Of a DNA stretch of 64,000 nucleotides, positions 1-8,167 are shown piece by piece (within the stretch, counting starts at the first letter, position 1; each line of letters opens with the position of its first letter). The position numbers and the translations under genes were made by a program. The DNA lies in contig NZ_FUXL01000004.1 in NCBI RefSeq assembly GCF_900167365.1, forward strand, positions 1 through 64,000, given 5' to 3'. Under the pieces are notes generated by a model. It did no database searches. It saw only the letters and a list, made by a program, of their open reading frames with translations, and was not told where the DNA came from. This DNA is from Consotaella salsifontis (GTDB lineage: Bacteria; Pseudomonadota; Alphaproteobacteria; Rhizobiales; Rhizobiaceae).

Positions 1-186
1 CTGCCCAAATACTCCCCCGACCTCAATCCCATCGAGCAGCTCTTCGCCAAGCTGAAGCACCTGCTGCGCAAAGCCGGCCAGCGCACCAGAGACGCCGTCT
101 GCTCCGCCATCGGCCAGATCCTCTCCACCATCTCCGCCGACGAATGCAGCAACTACCTCGTCAACTCAGGATATGGACGATCCTAA
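1..186 (+). CDS. IS630-family transposase, C-terminal fragment (5' end outside window)
   Basis: The reading frame is open from the first base to TAA at 184-186 and encodes 61 residues. It begins with the motif YSPDLNPIEQLFAKLK, the typical end of the IS630/Tc1 DDE catalytic core, where the last acidic residue (E of NPIE) completes the DDE triad. The short helical tail that follows is normal for the family. The gene enters from the left of the window, so whether the full element is intact cannot be judged. No convincing terminal inverted repeat was found in the bases after the stop. Confidence 0.85.
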   Translation: MPKYSPDLNPIEQLFAKLKHLLRKAGQRTRDAVCSAIGQILSTISADECSNYLVNSGYGRS

Positions 187-1164
187 TCTCATCCCGCTCT
201 AGCGTGCAGGGCGACATCAAATGAATCGCCGTCGATCATCCGACCGCCCCGACTCTGGTCATATAATCATTCGATGTTCATTAGATCAAGGTGGGATTTT
301 TAAATACGCTTCTCGGGAAAGACACCTATCAAACTCTTGGCCATTGGATGCCTCTCAGCGTTAGCTCCGCAATCGCGCCATTTGCGGGGTTTAGGCCCCT
401 TTGATAGGCGTCGACCGCTTTCCGGCAGACGCCGCGCACCACGACCGCGACCCTCGACTGCGGGCAGCGCGCCACCGCCGGCCAAGGCGCGGAAGCACAT
501 AAGTCCGCTCACAACTCGATCGTTCGATCACCAGTGCGGCAGGGCGCATGCCGCTTGAGATGGAGCCGCACACCCGCGTCGGGAGCAGCCAATGCATCCA
601 GCCCGTCGCGACATGAGGCCGCAGCGCCCGTTGGTTCACATTGTGCATCTATTGAGGAGCGCGCACTTCTCCATGACCGCTATTACCAGGGAGGCGAGCA
701 CCGATCGCTATCCCAAAAGGCGTCCGAAGGCGAAAGACTCGCTTTAACGGCGACACCATCGGCGTGATCGGCACAACCTGGAGCTCGCATCGCGCAAGCC
801 GCGTTCGCCCCGCCACAGCGGGACAAATGAATCGCCAAAGATCAACTGGTCATCTTTTGCACGTCGGCTTTCTATCAAAAGCCATGATATTATTCTGCTA
901 TATCGCTGGTTTTAGCGACATTTTCGGCGAAGTGAGCGTTTCCTCCTGTTAGAAGGGGGCAGTCAGCGCCGATCTGATGGTCAGTTGTCTTGACAGATGA
1001 ACACGCTTCGCCTAGCGTTTTTCTCGTTCGAAGCGCTTTGCGCTCGCGGACATGGCCATGGGAGATGGCTGGGAGGATCTTTGCATGAGGTTAGCGTGAA
1101 CGGCGGTTCCGCCGTGGGATGATCCTGGCCGAGCGCCGGGTCTTGGCGGGCACCAGCCTCGTGA
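187..1164. other. Intergenic accessory stretch, no supportable gene
   Basis: About 1 kb between the transposase tail and the remnant before dhaK. Short open frames exist on both strands but none has a recognisable domain, a good ribosome-binding site or family-like composition. Parts (around 880-930) are clearly more AT-rich than the rest of the window. The 13-nt word CAAATGAATCGCC occurs at 218-230 and again at 824-836. A short perfect hairpin (ACGGCGG-TT-CCGCCGT reading through the centre) lies at 1100-1115. This looks like a scar of insertion and deletion next to the IS element. Confidence 0.6.
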
Positions 1165-1353
1165 TGGCATCCATCTCGCTTTGTCATTCCCGCGCCGACC
1201 GCTTTCACCGAAACCTCGTCCAGTCCGCTGGAGCAGGAACACCTGGCACTTCGTCTGGCCTCACCAGACCTGCCGCTGGAGCGCCATCCGCGCCCCGTGG
1301 CGCCTAGTGCGGAAGACGCCTGCGCTCTTCAGTTGTTGAGGGACTTTGGATGA
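1165..1353 (+). pseudogene. 3' remnant of an unidentified gene, overlapping the dhaK start
   Basis: From just after a TGA at 1162-1164 a frame runs open for 62 codons to TGA at 1351-1353. The later part reads like a genuine protein tail (LEQEHLALRLASPDLPLERH, then a stretch ending LLRDFG). Its stop overlaps the dhaK ATG as ATGA, the same coupling used between dhaK and dhaL. No start codon with a ribosome-binding site is present, and the sequence just upstream no longer codes in this frame. I infer that the first gene of the polyol operon was truncated, probably by the rearrangement that left the IS630 fragment. The family cannot be named from this short tail. Confidence 0.5.
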
Positions 1354-2354
1354 ATCGAATCATCAACAATCCGGATCTCGTGGTCGAGGATGCGGTCCGG
1401 GGGTATCTCAAGGCTCACAAGGACCTCGTCGCGCCGACGGACAACCCGCGGGTGATCCGCCACCATCTCGCGCCGCAAAAAGGCAAGGTCGGCGTCGTCA
1501 CTGGCGGCGGCTCCGGCCATGAGCCTGCGTTCCTCGGCTATGTCGGCGATGGAATGATCGATGCGGTGGCCATTGGGGAGATCTTTTCCTCCCCCTCCGC
1601 GAAAGCTTTTCACGACGCGTTCGTGGCGGCCGATGGCGGTCGCGGCGTGGCATGCCTCTACGGCAACTACGCCGGAGACAACATGAACGTGAAGCTCGCC
1701 GTCAAGCAGGCCGCGGCACACGGACTAACGATCAAGACGGTTGTTGCCAACGACGACGTGCCCTCGGCGCCGAAGAGCGAGCCGCAGAAGCGGCGCGGCG
1801 TCGCCGGCGAAATCCTGATGTGGAAGGTGGGCGGTGCCCGCGCCGCCGAGGGCGCCGAACTCGATGAGGTGATCGCGTCCGCGCAAAAGGCGATCGACTC
1901 CACTCGCTCCATCGGCGTCGGCCTTTCGGCCTGCACCATCCCCGCCTACGGCAAGCCGAACTTTTCCATCGAGGATGGAATGATGGAAGTCGGCATCGGC
2001 CACCACGGGGAGCCCGGCGTCAAGGTCATGGAAACGCGACCGGCGCGTGAAATGGCGGACCTCATGCTGGATCATGTGCTGCCGGATCTGCCGTTCGAGA
2101 GCGGGGACGACCTCGCGGTGCTTGTTTCCGGCCTCGGCGCGACGCCGGTGATGGAACTCTACATCCTTTACGATCGCCTCTCGGAGGTGTTCGCCGAGCG
2201 CGGCATGAAAGTCCGCCATCCCTTCATCGGCAACTATTTCACCTCGCTCGAGATGATGGGCGTCACGCTGACGATCATGCGCCTCGACAGCGAGCTCGAC
2301 CGCCTCGTCGGCGCGCCGGCCCGCTCCGTCGGCCTCACCAAGGTGGCATTATGA
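1350..2354 (+). CDS. dhaK: Dihydroxyacetone kinase subunit DhaK (possible ketotetrose kinase subunit)
   Basis: 334 residues, the usual DhaK length. DhaK binds the ketose covalently as a hemiaminal on a histidine. The expected motif GIGHHGEPG is present with His218-His219 at the family position. The glycine-rich GGGSGHEPAF (about 52-61) and the C-terminal NYFTSLEM stretch are also typical. The stop overlaps dhaL by four bases, and an erythritol-type dehydrogenase follows. No DhaM or PTS protein is nearby, so the phosphoryl donor is probably ATP bound by DhaL. The neighbouring dehydrogenase suggests that the substrate may be erythrulose rather than dihydroxyacetone; this is inference. Start ATG follows GAGGGA with good spacing. 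Confidence 0.9.
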   Translation: MNRIINNPDLVVEDAVRGYLKAHKDLVAPTDNPRVIRHHLAPQKGKVGVVTGGGSGHEPAFLGYVGDGMIDAVAIGEIFSSPSAKAFHDAFVAADGGRGVACLYGNYAGDNMNVKLAVKQAAAHGLTIKTVVANDDVPSAPKSEPQKRRGVAGEILMWKVGGARAAEGAELDEVIASAQKAIDSTRSIGVGLSACTIPAYGKPNFSIEDGMMEVGIGHHGEPGVKVMETRPAREMADLMLDHVLPDLPFESGDDLAVLVSGLGATPVMELYILYDRLSEVFAERGMKVRHPFIGNYFTSLEMMGVTLTIMRLDSELDRLVGAPARSVGLTKVAL

Positions 2355-2995
2355 GTGGCGTGCGGATCGAGACGGCCGGCGGGCTCGTCAAGGAACTCGT
2401 CGAGGCCATCAACGCCAATCGAACGTGGCTCTCGGAGATCGACGGCGCCATCGGCGACGGCGACCACGGCATCAACATGAGCAAGGGCTTCACCAGCGCT
2501 GGAGCCAAGCTCGGCGATACGCCGCCGCCGCTTCCCGAGGCGCTGAATGTGCTTTCAAGCACGCTGATGGAGGATATGGGCGGCTCCATGGGGCCGCTCT
2601 ATGGTTACCTCTTCTCGCGCATGGCCGACGCCTTGGAAGGCAAGAGCAAGCTCGAGGCCGACGACTTTGGCGCCATGCTTCGCGGGGCGCTCGAGGGCGT
2701 GCAGGAGATCGGCTCGGCCTCCGTCGGCGACAAGACGCTGCTCGACGCGCTCGCACCTGCGAGCGAAGCCTTCGATGCGGCTCTCGCGGCGGGAAAGCCG
2801 TTCCCGCAGGCTCTCGATGAAATGGCGGTAGCGGCCGAGCGCGGGCGTGACTCGACGCGTGACATGGTGGCCAAAGTCGGACGATCGGCGCGCCTCGGCG
2901 AGCGTTCGCGCGGCGTGATGGATGCGGGGGCGTCGTCCTGCTGTCTCATCCTGCAGACGCTCGCCAACGGCATCAAAACAAGACTTTCCGAGTGA
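2351..2995 (+). CDS. dhaL: Dihydroxyacetone kinase subunit DhaL (nucleotide-binding)
   Basis: 214 residues, normal for DhaL. The three aspartates that hold the Mg-nucleotide are in place as Asp31, Asp36 and Asp38 in the motif DGAIGDGDHG, followed by the helical barrel with SMGPLYG around residue 80. DhaL supplies the phosphate to the ketose held by DhaK. Translation is coupled to dhaK by the ATGA overlap at 2351-2354. The gene ends 60 bases before the polyol dehydrogenase. In some bacteria the two domains are fused in one chain; here they are separate. Confidence 0.9.
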   Translation: MSGVRIETAGGLVKELVEAINANRTWLSEIDGAIGDGDHGINMSKGFTSAGAKLGDTPPPLPEALNVLSSTLMEDMGGSMGPLYGYLFSRMADALEGKSKLEADDFGAMLRGALEGVQEIGSASVGDKTLLDALAPASEAFDAALAAGKPFPQALDEMAVAAERGRDSTRDMVAKVGRSARLGERSRGVMDAGASSCCLILQTLANGIKTRLSE

Positions 2996-3055
2996 CCGGC
3001 CACGGCCGAGGGCTCGAATGTGATGAAAGGCCCGAGGGCCGGAAGGAGTAGAGAC

Positions 3056-4156
3056 ATGAGCGGAGCCACAAGATCCAACACTCTTCCTGAAACCATGCAG
3101 GCGGTCGTCGCCTATGCGCCGCACGACTATCGCTTCGAGACGGTTCCCGTGCCGCGCGCAGGCCCGGACGACATCATCATCGAGGTCGAAGCCTGCGGCA
3201 TCTGCGCCAGCGATATCAAGACCTTCATCGGCGCGCCCTCCTTCTGGGGAGACAAGGAACAACCGCGTTACGTCAAGCCGCCGATGATCCCCGGTCACGA
3301 ATTCGTCGGCTATGCCGTCGAGGTCGGTGAGAACGTCGCTCGCAAGGGCGAGTTCAAGGTTGGCGACCGGCTCATCTCCGAGCAGATCGTTCCGTGCGAC
3401 GATTGCCGCTATTGCAAGCGCGGCGAATACTGGATGTGCGAGCGCCACGACGTCTACGGCTTCCAGAAAAACGTCAATGGCGCGATGGCCAAGTACATGC
3501 GCTTCCCGGCTACCTCTCGCACCCACAAGGTCCCGACGGACGTGCCCGTGGAGAAGGCCGCCTTGGTCGAGCCCTATGCCTGCTCTGTCCACGCGGTGAA
3601 CCGCGGCAATATCCAGCTCGACGATGTCGTGGTGCTGGCCGGGGCCGGCCCGCTTGGGCTCGGCATGGTCGGCGCCGCGCGCCTCAAGAATCCGTCGAAG
3701 CTCATCGTTCTCGACACCAAGCAGGACCGCCTGGATCTCGCAAAGAAATTTGGCGCCGACATCGTCATGAACCCGCTCGAGATGGACGTGGTCAAGGCGG
3801 TGAAGGACATGACGGACGGCTACGGCTGCGACGTCTATATCGAGGCGTCGGGTCATCCTTCGAGCGTCAAGCAGGGTCTTCACATGATCCGCAAGCTCGG
3901 CCGCTTCGTCGAGTTCAGCGTGTTTGGCGAGGAGATCACCGCGGATTGGAGCATCATCTCCGACCGCAAGCAGCTCGACCTTCTCGGCTCGCACCTTGGC
4001 CCCTACTGCTATCCCTTCACCATCGCCGGGATCGCCGACGGCCGCCTGCCGACGGAAGGCGTCGTGACCCACAAGCTGCCCTTGTCGGAGTTCCAGAAGG
4101 GCCTCGACATGATGCACGAGGGCAAGGGATCGATCAAAATCCTCCTGGTTCCCTGA
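3056..4156 (+). CDS. Zinc-dependent polyol dehydrogenase, erythritol/L-threitol dehydrogenase type
   Basis: 366 residues from the ATG at 3056, chosen because GAAGGAG lies just upstream (3042-3048). It is a medium-chain zinc dehydrogenase. The catalytic zinc site is Cys50 (CGICASD) with His81-Glu82 (GHEF); structural zinc cysteines are 114, 117, 120 and 128. The NAD-binding GAGPLGLG motif follows near residue 190. Stretches such as DWSIISD and SHLGPYCYP match what I remember of mycobacterial erythritol/L-threitol dehydrogenase, which makes L-erythrulose. With dhaK-dhaL this gives a polyol to ketotetrose to ketotetrose-phosphate route. A xylitol- or threonine-dehydrogenase-like substrate cannot be excluded. 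Confidence 0.8.
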   Translation: MSGATRSNTLPETMQAVVAYAPHDYRFETVPVPRAGPDDIIIEVEACGICASDIKTFIGAPSFWGDKEQPRYVKPPMIPGHEFVGYAVEVGENVARKGEFKVGDRLISEQIVPCDDCRYCKRGEYWMCERHDVYGFQKNVNGAMAKYMRFPATSRTHKVPTDVPVEKAALVEPYACSVHAVNRGNIQLDDVVVLAGAGPLGLGMVGAARLKNPSKLIVLDTKQDRLDLAKKFGADIVMNPLEMDVVKAVKDMTDGYGCDVYIEASGHPSSVKQGLHMIRKLGRFVEFSVFGEEITADWSIISDRKQLDLLGSHLGPYCYPFTIAGIADGRLPTEGVVTHKLPLSEFQKGLDMMHEGKGSIKILLVP

Positions 4157-4279
4157 TCCATCAAAGAAGGGGCCTTCGCCACGCTGCGCCGATCTCCGAC
4201 GCAGCAATGTCGCAGAACTAGGGCGCGGCCTTTTCTTCTGGTGCCACAACGCGGCAACGTAGATGAAGCCGCGCATCAT

Positions 4280-4337
4280 GGCCCGACCGGGCACGGCTTC
4301 GCCAAATAAGGCGAGGAGGTGCCGGCCGGGCCTTTTT
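4280..4337 (+). terminator. Rho-independent terminator of the polyol operon
   Basis: GGCCCGACCGGGCAC (4280-4294) pairs with GTGCCGGCCGGGCC (4319-4332) with minor bulges. A smaller inner pairing, TCGCC/GGCGA, lies between them, and five T residues follow at 4333-4337. It lies 124 bases after the dehydrogenase stop and faces the minus-strand ATPase gene that ends at 4449. Confidence 0.7.
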
Positions 4338-4448
4338 CGCGTCCCGAATCTGGTGGTCCTGAACGCTGGCGCAACCGACAATCGCCATCCCGGCGCTCAC
4401 GCGAAAGCAAGCCGCAACTCGGCCTTCAGGAATGGAGCCCGTCGTCCC

Positions 4449-4997
4449 TCAAGCGAGGCAGCACCTGACAAACTCGGCGCGCGCCGCGACATCGGCCTTT
4501 GGAAGTTCGATCAGAGTATAGCCGAGCTCGCGGTAGACACTCACCATCGCCTCGTGGGTGCGCCGTGCCGTTTCCATATCCTGTCGGCGCTCGGCATCCT
4601 GCCGATAGATTTCCGGCCAGACAGGCGCGATGAAGACGCGCTCGTTATAGCGGAAAGTCTCGGCGGCTTTCATGACGTGAGGCGGCACGCCCAGGCCCTC
4701 CAGGCGAAGATAACCGACGACGTCAGGAAGTCCGCGATCGAAGAGCACCGGCGCGGAGCCGTCTTGCCGTGCGGCGTGATAGGATCGCATTTCCCAGCCC
4801 AGCATGAGCTCGGCGAAGAGCGCTCGGTCGCGCCAAGGCAGCGCGGGGCCGTCGATGGCCACCTGATCCTGAATGATGCCGCGTCCGGCCTCGAGCGAAC
4901 GGCGAAAGCCAACGCCTTCGAGATGATCCAGCAGGGTGCTCTTTCCCGAGCCGGGACCGCCCGTGAGAATGTGAAAGTTGTCCTGCAAACAGCGCAT
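4449..4997 (-). CDS. Small P-loop ATPase/kinase (AAA_28-like)
   Basis: 182 residues from the ATG at 4997, which has a perfect GGAGG eight bases upstream. A further in-frame ATG at 5012 lacks such a site. Walker A GGPGSGKST spans residues 13-21 near the N-terminus. The sequence then resembles single-domain AAA_28/NadR-type P-loop proteins, with FDRGLPDVVGYL as a likely acidic motif and an arginine-rich lid (YRQDAERRQDMETARRTHE). Such proteins are often annotated simply as ATPase or putative kinase, and the substrate is unknown. It is divergent from the helicase gene and does not appear to belong to the polyol operon. Confidence 0.75.
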   Translation of the reverse strand: MRCLQDNFHILTGGPGSGKSTLLDHLEGVGFRRSLEAGRGIIQDQVAIDGPALPWRDRALFAELMLGWEMRSYHAARQDGSAPVLFDRGLPDVVGYLRLEGLGVPPHVMKAAETFRYNERVFIAPVWPEIYRQDAERRQDMETARRTHEAMVSVYRELGYTLIELPKADVAARAEFVRCCLA

Positions 4998-5359
4998 GGG
5001 TGGTGCCTCCATGGCAATGAGCCAAGGCGCCGAGAACGGCGTCCTGATTGGATTGATAGAAGGGAGGGAAGGTTCAGCCGGCCGTGAAGGGCGCGCGGGA
5101 CGCTCTATTTGCTCAGCAGGAACCGTGCGAGGCGCCCCACGGCGAGAGAATCTCGTACGTGCGGGCTGACCTGCCACTGCGATAACCGTGCCCCGCCGCC
5201 CAGGCAATATGTCGTCGCGTTCGCGCTGCGTTGAAAGGGAGCGATTGGCTTCCCTCGAAAACCTTGGTAAGCAGCCGACAACAGTCTGGGCGCCTCGCCC
5301 GATTTTTTCGAACCTTCGCGCATCCGCCTGGTTCGATCTCGCCCATCTAGGACACACTC
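4998..5359. other. Divergent intergenic region between the ATPase and helicase genes
   Basis: 362 bases with no supportable gene. It should contain the promoters for both flanking genes. I could not pick convincing -35/-10 pairs. A T-rich run (about 5312-5318) lies some 45 bases before the helicase start, and the helicase ATG has only a weak ribosome-binding site. Confidence 0.5.
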
Positions 5360-7114
5360 ATGTCTATCCCTTCGACGAGCGCGCCGCTCGCCGCCGCCCT
5401 CGCCGCCCGTGGCTATACGGACCTTACCGAGGTCCAGTCCGCGGTTCTCAATCCCGAGGCCGCCGGCCGCGATCTCCTTGTCTCCGCCCAGACTGGCTCC
5501 GGCAAGACGGTGGCGTACGGTCTCGCGCTGGCGGATACGCTGCTCGGGGAGGATGAGGCGCTGCCTGAAGCCGGCGAGCCGATGGCGCTGATCGTCACCC
5601 CGACGCGCGAGCTCGCCATGCAGGTGACGAACGAGCTCACCTGGCTTTATGCCAACACCGGCGCCCGGCTCGCCACGCTCGTCGGCGGCATGGACCCGCG
5701 CGCCGAGCGCCGCAGGCTGGACCAGGGTACGCACATCGTCGTCGGCACGCCGGGACGTCTGCGCGATCACCTGACCCGAGGCGCGCTGCAGATCGGCGGC
5801 CTCAAGGCTCTCGTCCTCGACGAGGCCGACGAGATGCTCAACCTCGGCTTTCGCGAGGACCTGGAATTTTTGCTGGAGGCGACGCCCGCCTCGCGCCGCA
5901 CACTTCTTTTCTCGGCGACCCTGCCCAAGCCCATCATCCAGATGACCAAGCGCTACCAGCAGGGCGCCTATCGCATTGAGGTGGCGCGCGGGCAATCCGG
6001 CCATGCCGACATCGAATACCGCGCCGTGCGGATCGCGCCCAACGAGGTCGAGCACGCCGTCACGAACATCCTTCGCCGCGCCGAGGCGCCGAGCGCCATC
6101 GTCTTCTGCAACACCCGCGAGAGCGTCCGGCATCTTTCATCCGGCCTGATCGAGCGCGGTTTTGCCGCCGTCACCCTGTCGGGCGAGCTTGGGCAGGCCG
6201 AGCGCAACCAGGCGATTCAGGCGCTGCGCGACGGGCGGGCGCGGGTATGCGTGGCCACCGACGTCGCCGCGCGCGGCCTCGACCTGCCGAGCCTCGGCCT
6301 CGTCATCCATGCCGACCTGCCGAGCGACCCAGAGACGCTGCAGCATCGATCCGGCAGGACCGGGCGAGCCGGGCGCAAAGGCATCTCGGTCCTGCTCGTG
6401 CCGATCTCACGCCGCCGCAAGGCCGAGCGCCTTCTCGCCGAGGCTCATATCGACGCGACCTGGGGCGCGGCTCCCTCCGCCGAGGAAATCCGCGCCGCCG
6501 ACGAAGAACGGCTGCTGGCCGATCCAGCCTTTACCCAAGAGCCAAACGAGGAAGATACGGCGGCCGCCGCCAAGCTCCTCGCTGCGCATACCCCGGAAGT
6601 GCTCGCCGCCGCGCTGGTGCGCCAATGGCGCGCTCGCCTTCCCGCTCCCGAGGAGGTTTTCGACCCCAATTTCGGCCCTGGTCCGAAGCCCGGCAGGGAG
6701 CGCGAGGAGCGCGGCCCTTCCAAGCATCAGCGCGGCGGCCCCACCATCTGGTTCCGCATGGATGTCGGCCGGCGCAACAACGCCGACCCGAAATGGCTGC
6801 TGCCGCTCCTTTGCCGGCGCGGCAAGATCACGCGCCAGGAGATCGGCGCGATCAAGATCTACGACCGCGAGACCAAGTTCGAGATCGCCGAGAGCGTCGC
6901 CAAGCGCTTCGCCGACGCCGCCGCGCATAGCGACGATGACGACATCACGATCTCTCCCGCCGACGGCGCGGGCGAGCGCGGAGCGCCGGCCGGTGAGCGC
7001 AAGACCTTCAAGCCGAAGGACAAGCGCCCCTACGCCCCCAAGGGAGCCAAGGGACAGGACCGCACCCCATACGAGAAGCCGAGGCGCCCCAAGCCGAAGA
7101 AGCCCAAGGCCTGA
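5360..7114 (+). CDS. DEAD-box ATP-dependent RNA helicase with DbpA-type RNA-binding domain
   Basis: 584 residues. All helicase motifs are readable in order: the Q region (LTEVQSAVL), motif I AQTGSGKT, Ia PTRELAMQ, Ib GTPGRL, II DEADEML, III SAT, V ATDVAARGLDLP and VI HRSGRTGRAG. After residue 460 a DbpA-like RNA-binding domain begins (TIWFRMDVGRRNNADPKWLL), followed by a basic Lys/Pro/Arg-rich tail typical of cold-shock/ribosome-biogenesis helicases (DeaD/CsdA or DbpA). Likely role: remodelling of structured RNA during 50S assembly or cold growth. It stands alone as a transcription unit and converges on the response regulator gene 25 bases away. Confidence 0.92.
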   Translation: MSIPSTSAPLAAALAARGYTDLTEVQSAVLNPEAAGRDLLVSAQTGSGKTVAYGLALADTLLGEDEALPEAGEPMALIVTPTRELAMQVTNELTWLYANTGARLATLVGGMDPRAERRRLDQGTHIVVGTPGRLRDHLTRGALQIGGLKALVLDEADEMLNLGFREDLEFLLEATPASRRTLLFSATLPKPIIQMTKRYQQGAYRIEVARGQSGHADIEYRAVRIAPNEVEHAVTNILRRAEAPSAIVFCNTRESVRHLSSGLIERGFAAVTLSGELGQAERNQAIQALRDGRARVCVATDVAARGLDLPSLGLVIHADLPSDPETLQHRSGRTGRAGRKGISVLLVPISRRRKAERLLAEAHIDATWGAAPSAEEIRAADEERLLADPAFTQEPNEEDTAAAAKLLAAHTPEVLAAALVRQWRARLPAPEEVFDPNFGPGPKPGREREERGPSKHQRGGPTIWFRMDVGRRNNADPKWLLPLLCRRGKITRQEIGAIKIYDRETKFEIAESVAKRFADAAAHSDDDDITISPADGAGERGAPAGERKTFKPKDKRPYAPKGAKGQDRTPYEKPRRPKPKKPKA

Positions 7115-7139
7115 GCCGGAGCTTCGCTGCCGCCCCTCT

Positions 7140-7880
7140 TCAATGCGGGGAGAGCTTCTCCACCCTGACGTCGAAGACGTAGCCATGTCCGCGCTCGGTT
7201 TTGATCAGCAACGGATTGGTGGGGTTTGGCTCGATCTTGCGCCTGAGCCTCAGGATCAGGACATCGATGGTGCGGTCGAAAATGTCGTCCGTGGTGCGAT
7301 GGGTGATCTCCAGAAGCTGGTCGCGCGACAGGACGCGGCCCTGACGCTCCACCAGGGCATGGAGGAGATCGAACTCGGCGACGGTAAGAGGAATGGGCTC
7401 GCCGCCGGGACCGGTCAGACGGCGCCGGTCGGTGTCGAGCACGTGACCGAGAAACCGATAACCGTTGCGTGGAGGCGGCTCGAAGGAGGCGCCGCCCTGG
7501 ATGTAGCGTCGCCTCACCGCCTTGACGCGCGCCAGCAGCTCGCGCGCGTTGAAGGGTTTGACGACATAGTCGTCGGCGCCGATCTCGAGCCCGAGGATGC
7601 GGTCGAGCTCGCCGCCGCGCCCAGTCAGCATGATGATCGGCACGGCGCTCGAAGCGCGGATGCTCGCGGCCAGCGAAAAGCCGTCGCGATCCGGCAATTG
7701 AAGGTCGAGAATGACCAGATCGATGCTCTCGGAGCGCTCGGCAAGGCCGAGATAGTCGGCAGCGCTGGCGCAAGCCAGAGCCTCGATGCCTTCGCTCGCC
7801 AGCACGTCGCAGACAACTTCGCGCACTGACGTATCGTCGTCGACCACCGCAACGCGCACCTTCTGGCCCGACAGCGTCAT
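7140..7880 (-). CDS. OmpR/PhoB-family response regulator
   Basis: 246 residues. The receiver domain (about 8-120) has the acidic pocket DDD at 14-16, phospho-acceptor Asp59 (ILDLQLPD) and the conserved lysine in VVKPF. A winged-helix DNA-binding domain follows (about 145-240). The gene is divergent from the histidine kinase at 8168, with 287 bases between them, so the two are very probably partners. The nearest likely target is the ABC importer operon directly after the kinase. Confidence 0.9.
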   Translation of the reverse strand: MTLSGQKVRVAVVDDDTSVREVVCDVLASEGIEALACASAADYLGLAERSESIDLVILDLQLPDRDGFSLAASIRASSAVPIIMLTGRGGELDRILGLEIGADDYVVKPFNARELLARVKAVRRRYIQGGASFEPPPRNGYRFLGHVLDTDRRRLTGPGGEPIPLTVAEFDLLHALVERQGRVLSRDQLLEITHRTTDDIFDRTIDVLILRLRRKIEPNPTNPLLIKTERGHGYVFDVRVEKLSPH

Positions 7881-7958
7881 TCCCTCCCTGTTGGTGAAAC
7901 TCGATCGTTCAGCCCGCCCGATCTTTGCCCATTACGGTTTCACGAAGCGCGAGAGGGA

Positions 7959-7977
7959 TCAAGTCTTGTTCACTTGA
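7959..7977. promoter_or_regulatory. Inverted repeat in the divergent two-component promoter region
   Basis: TCAAGT-cttgttc-ACTTGA is a perfect 6+6 inverted repeat with a 7-nt spacer. It sits 79 bases before the response regulator start and 190 bases before the kinase start. It is a candidate operator, although OmpR-family proteins more often use direct repeats, so its binder is uncertain. The rest of 7881-8167 shows no gene. Confidence 0.35.
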
Positions 7978-8167
7978 GCGCGCGAGCGCGGCGACGTTGA
8001 TGCTGGTGCAGATCTTCGTGAACAATATTACAGAAGAGCTATGCTGGCGTGAAATCCGTGGTTCACACACTCCCTGAAAGCTCCACCTGTCGATCAGGTC
8101 AGGAAGGCGGCCATTCCCGTTGGGAGCGGGAAAGGAGATCGCCGACCGTCTCGGGGGAGGAGGGCGC

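Noticed and set aside
981-1242. Minus-strand short open frames in the gap before dhaK
   Set aside because: Sequences such as GAGMTKRDGCHHEAG are typical of translated non-coding repeats; no homology-like pattern or ribosome-binding site.
2555-4381. Very long minus-strand open frame (over 600 codons) opposite dhaL and the dehydrogenase
   Set aside because: Composition is rich in Arg, His, Asp and Val, typical of the antisense of high-GC genes. It has no domain, and the plus strand carries well-recognised enzymes.
4263-5087. Plus-strand open frame opposite the small ATPase
   Set aside because: It overlaps the terminator of the polyol operon at its start and the ATPase with Walker A on the other strand; no domain.
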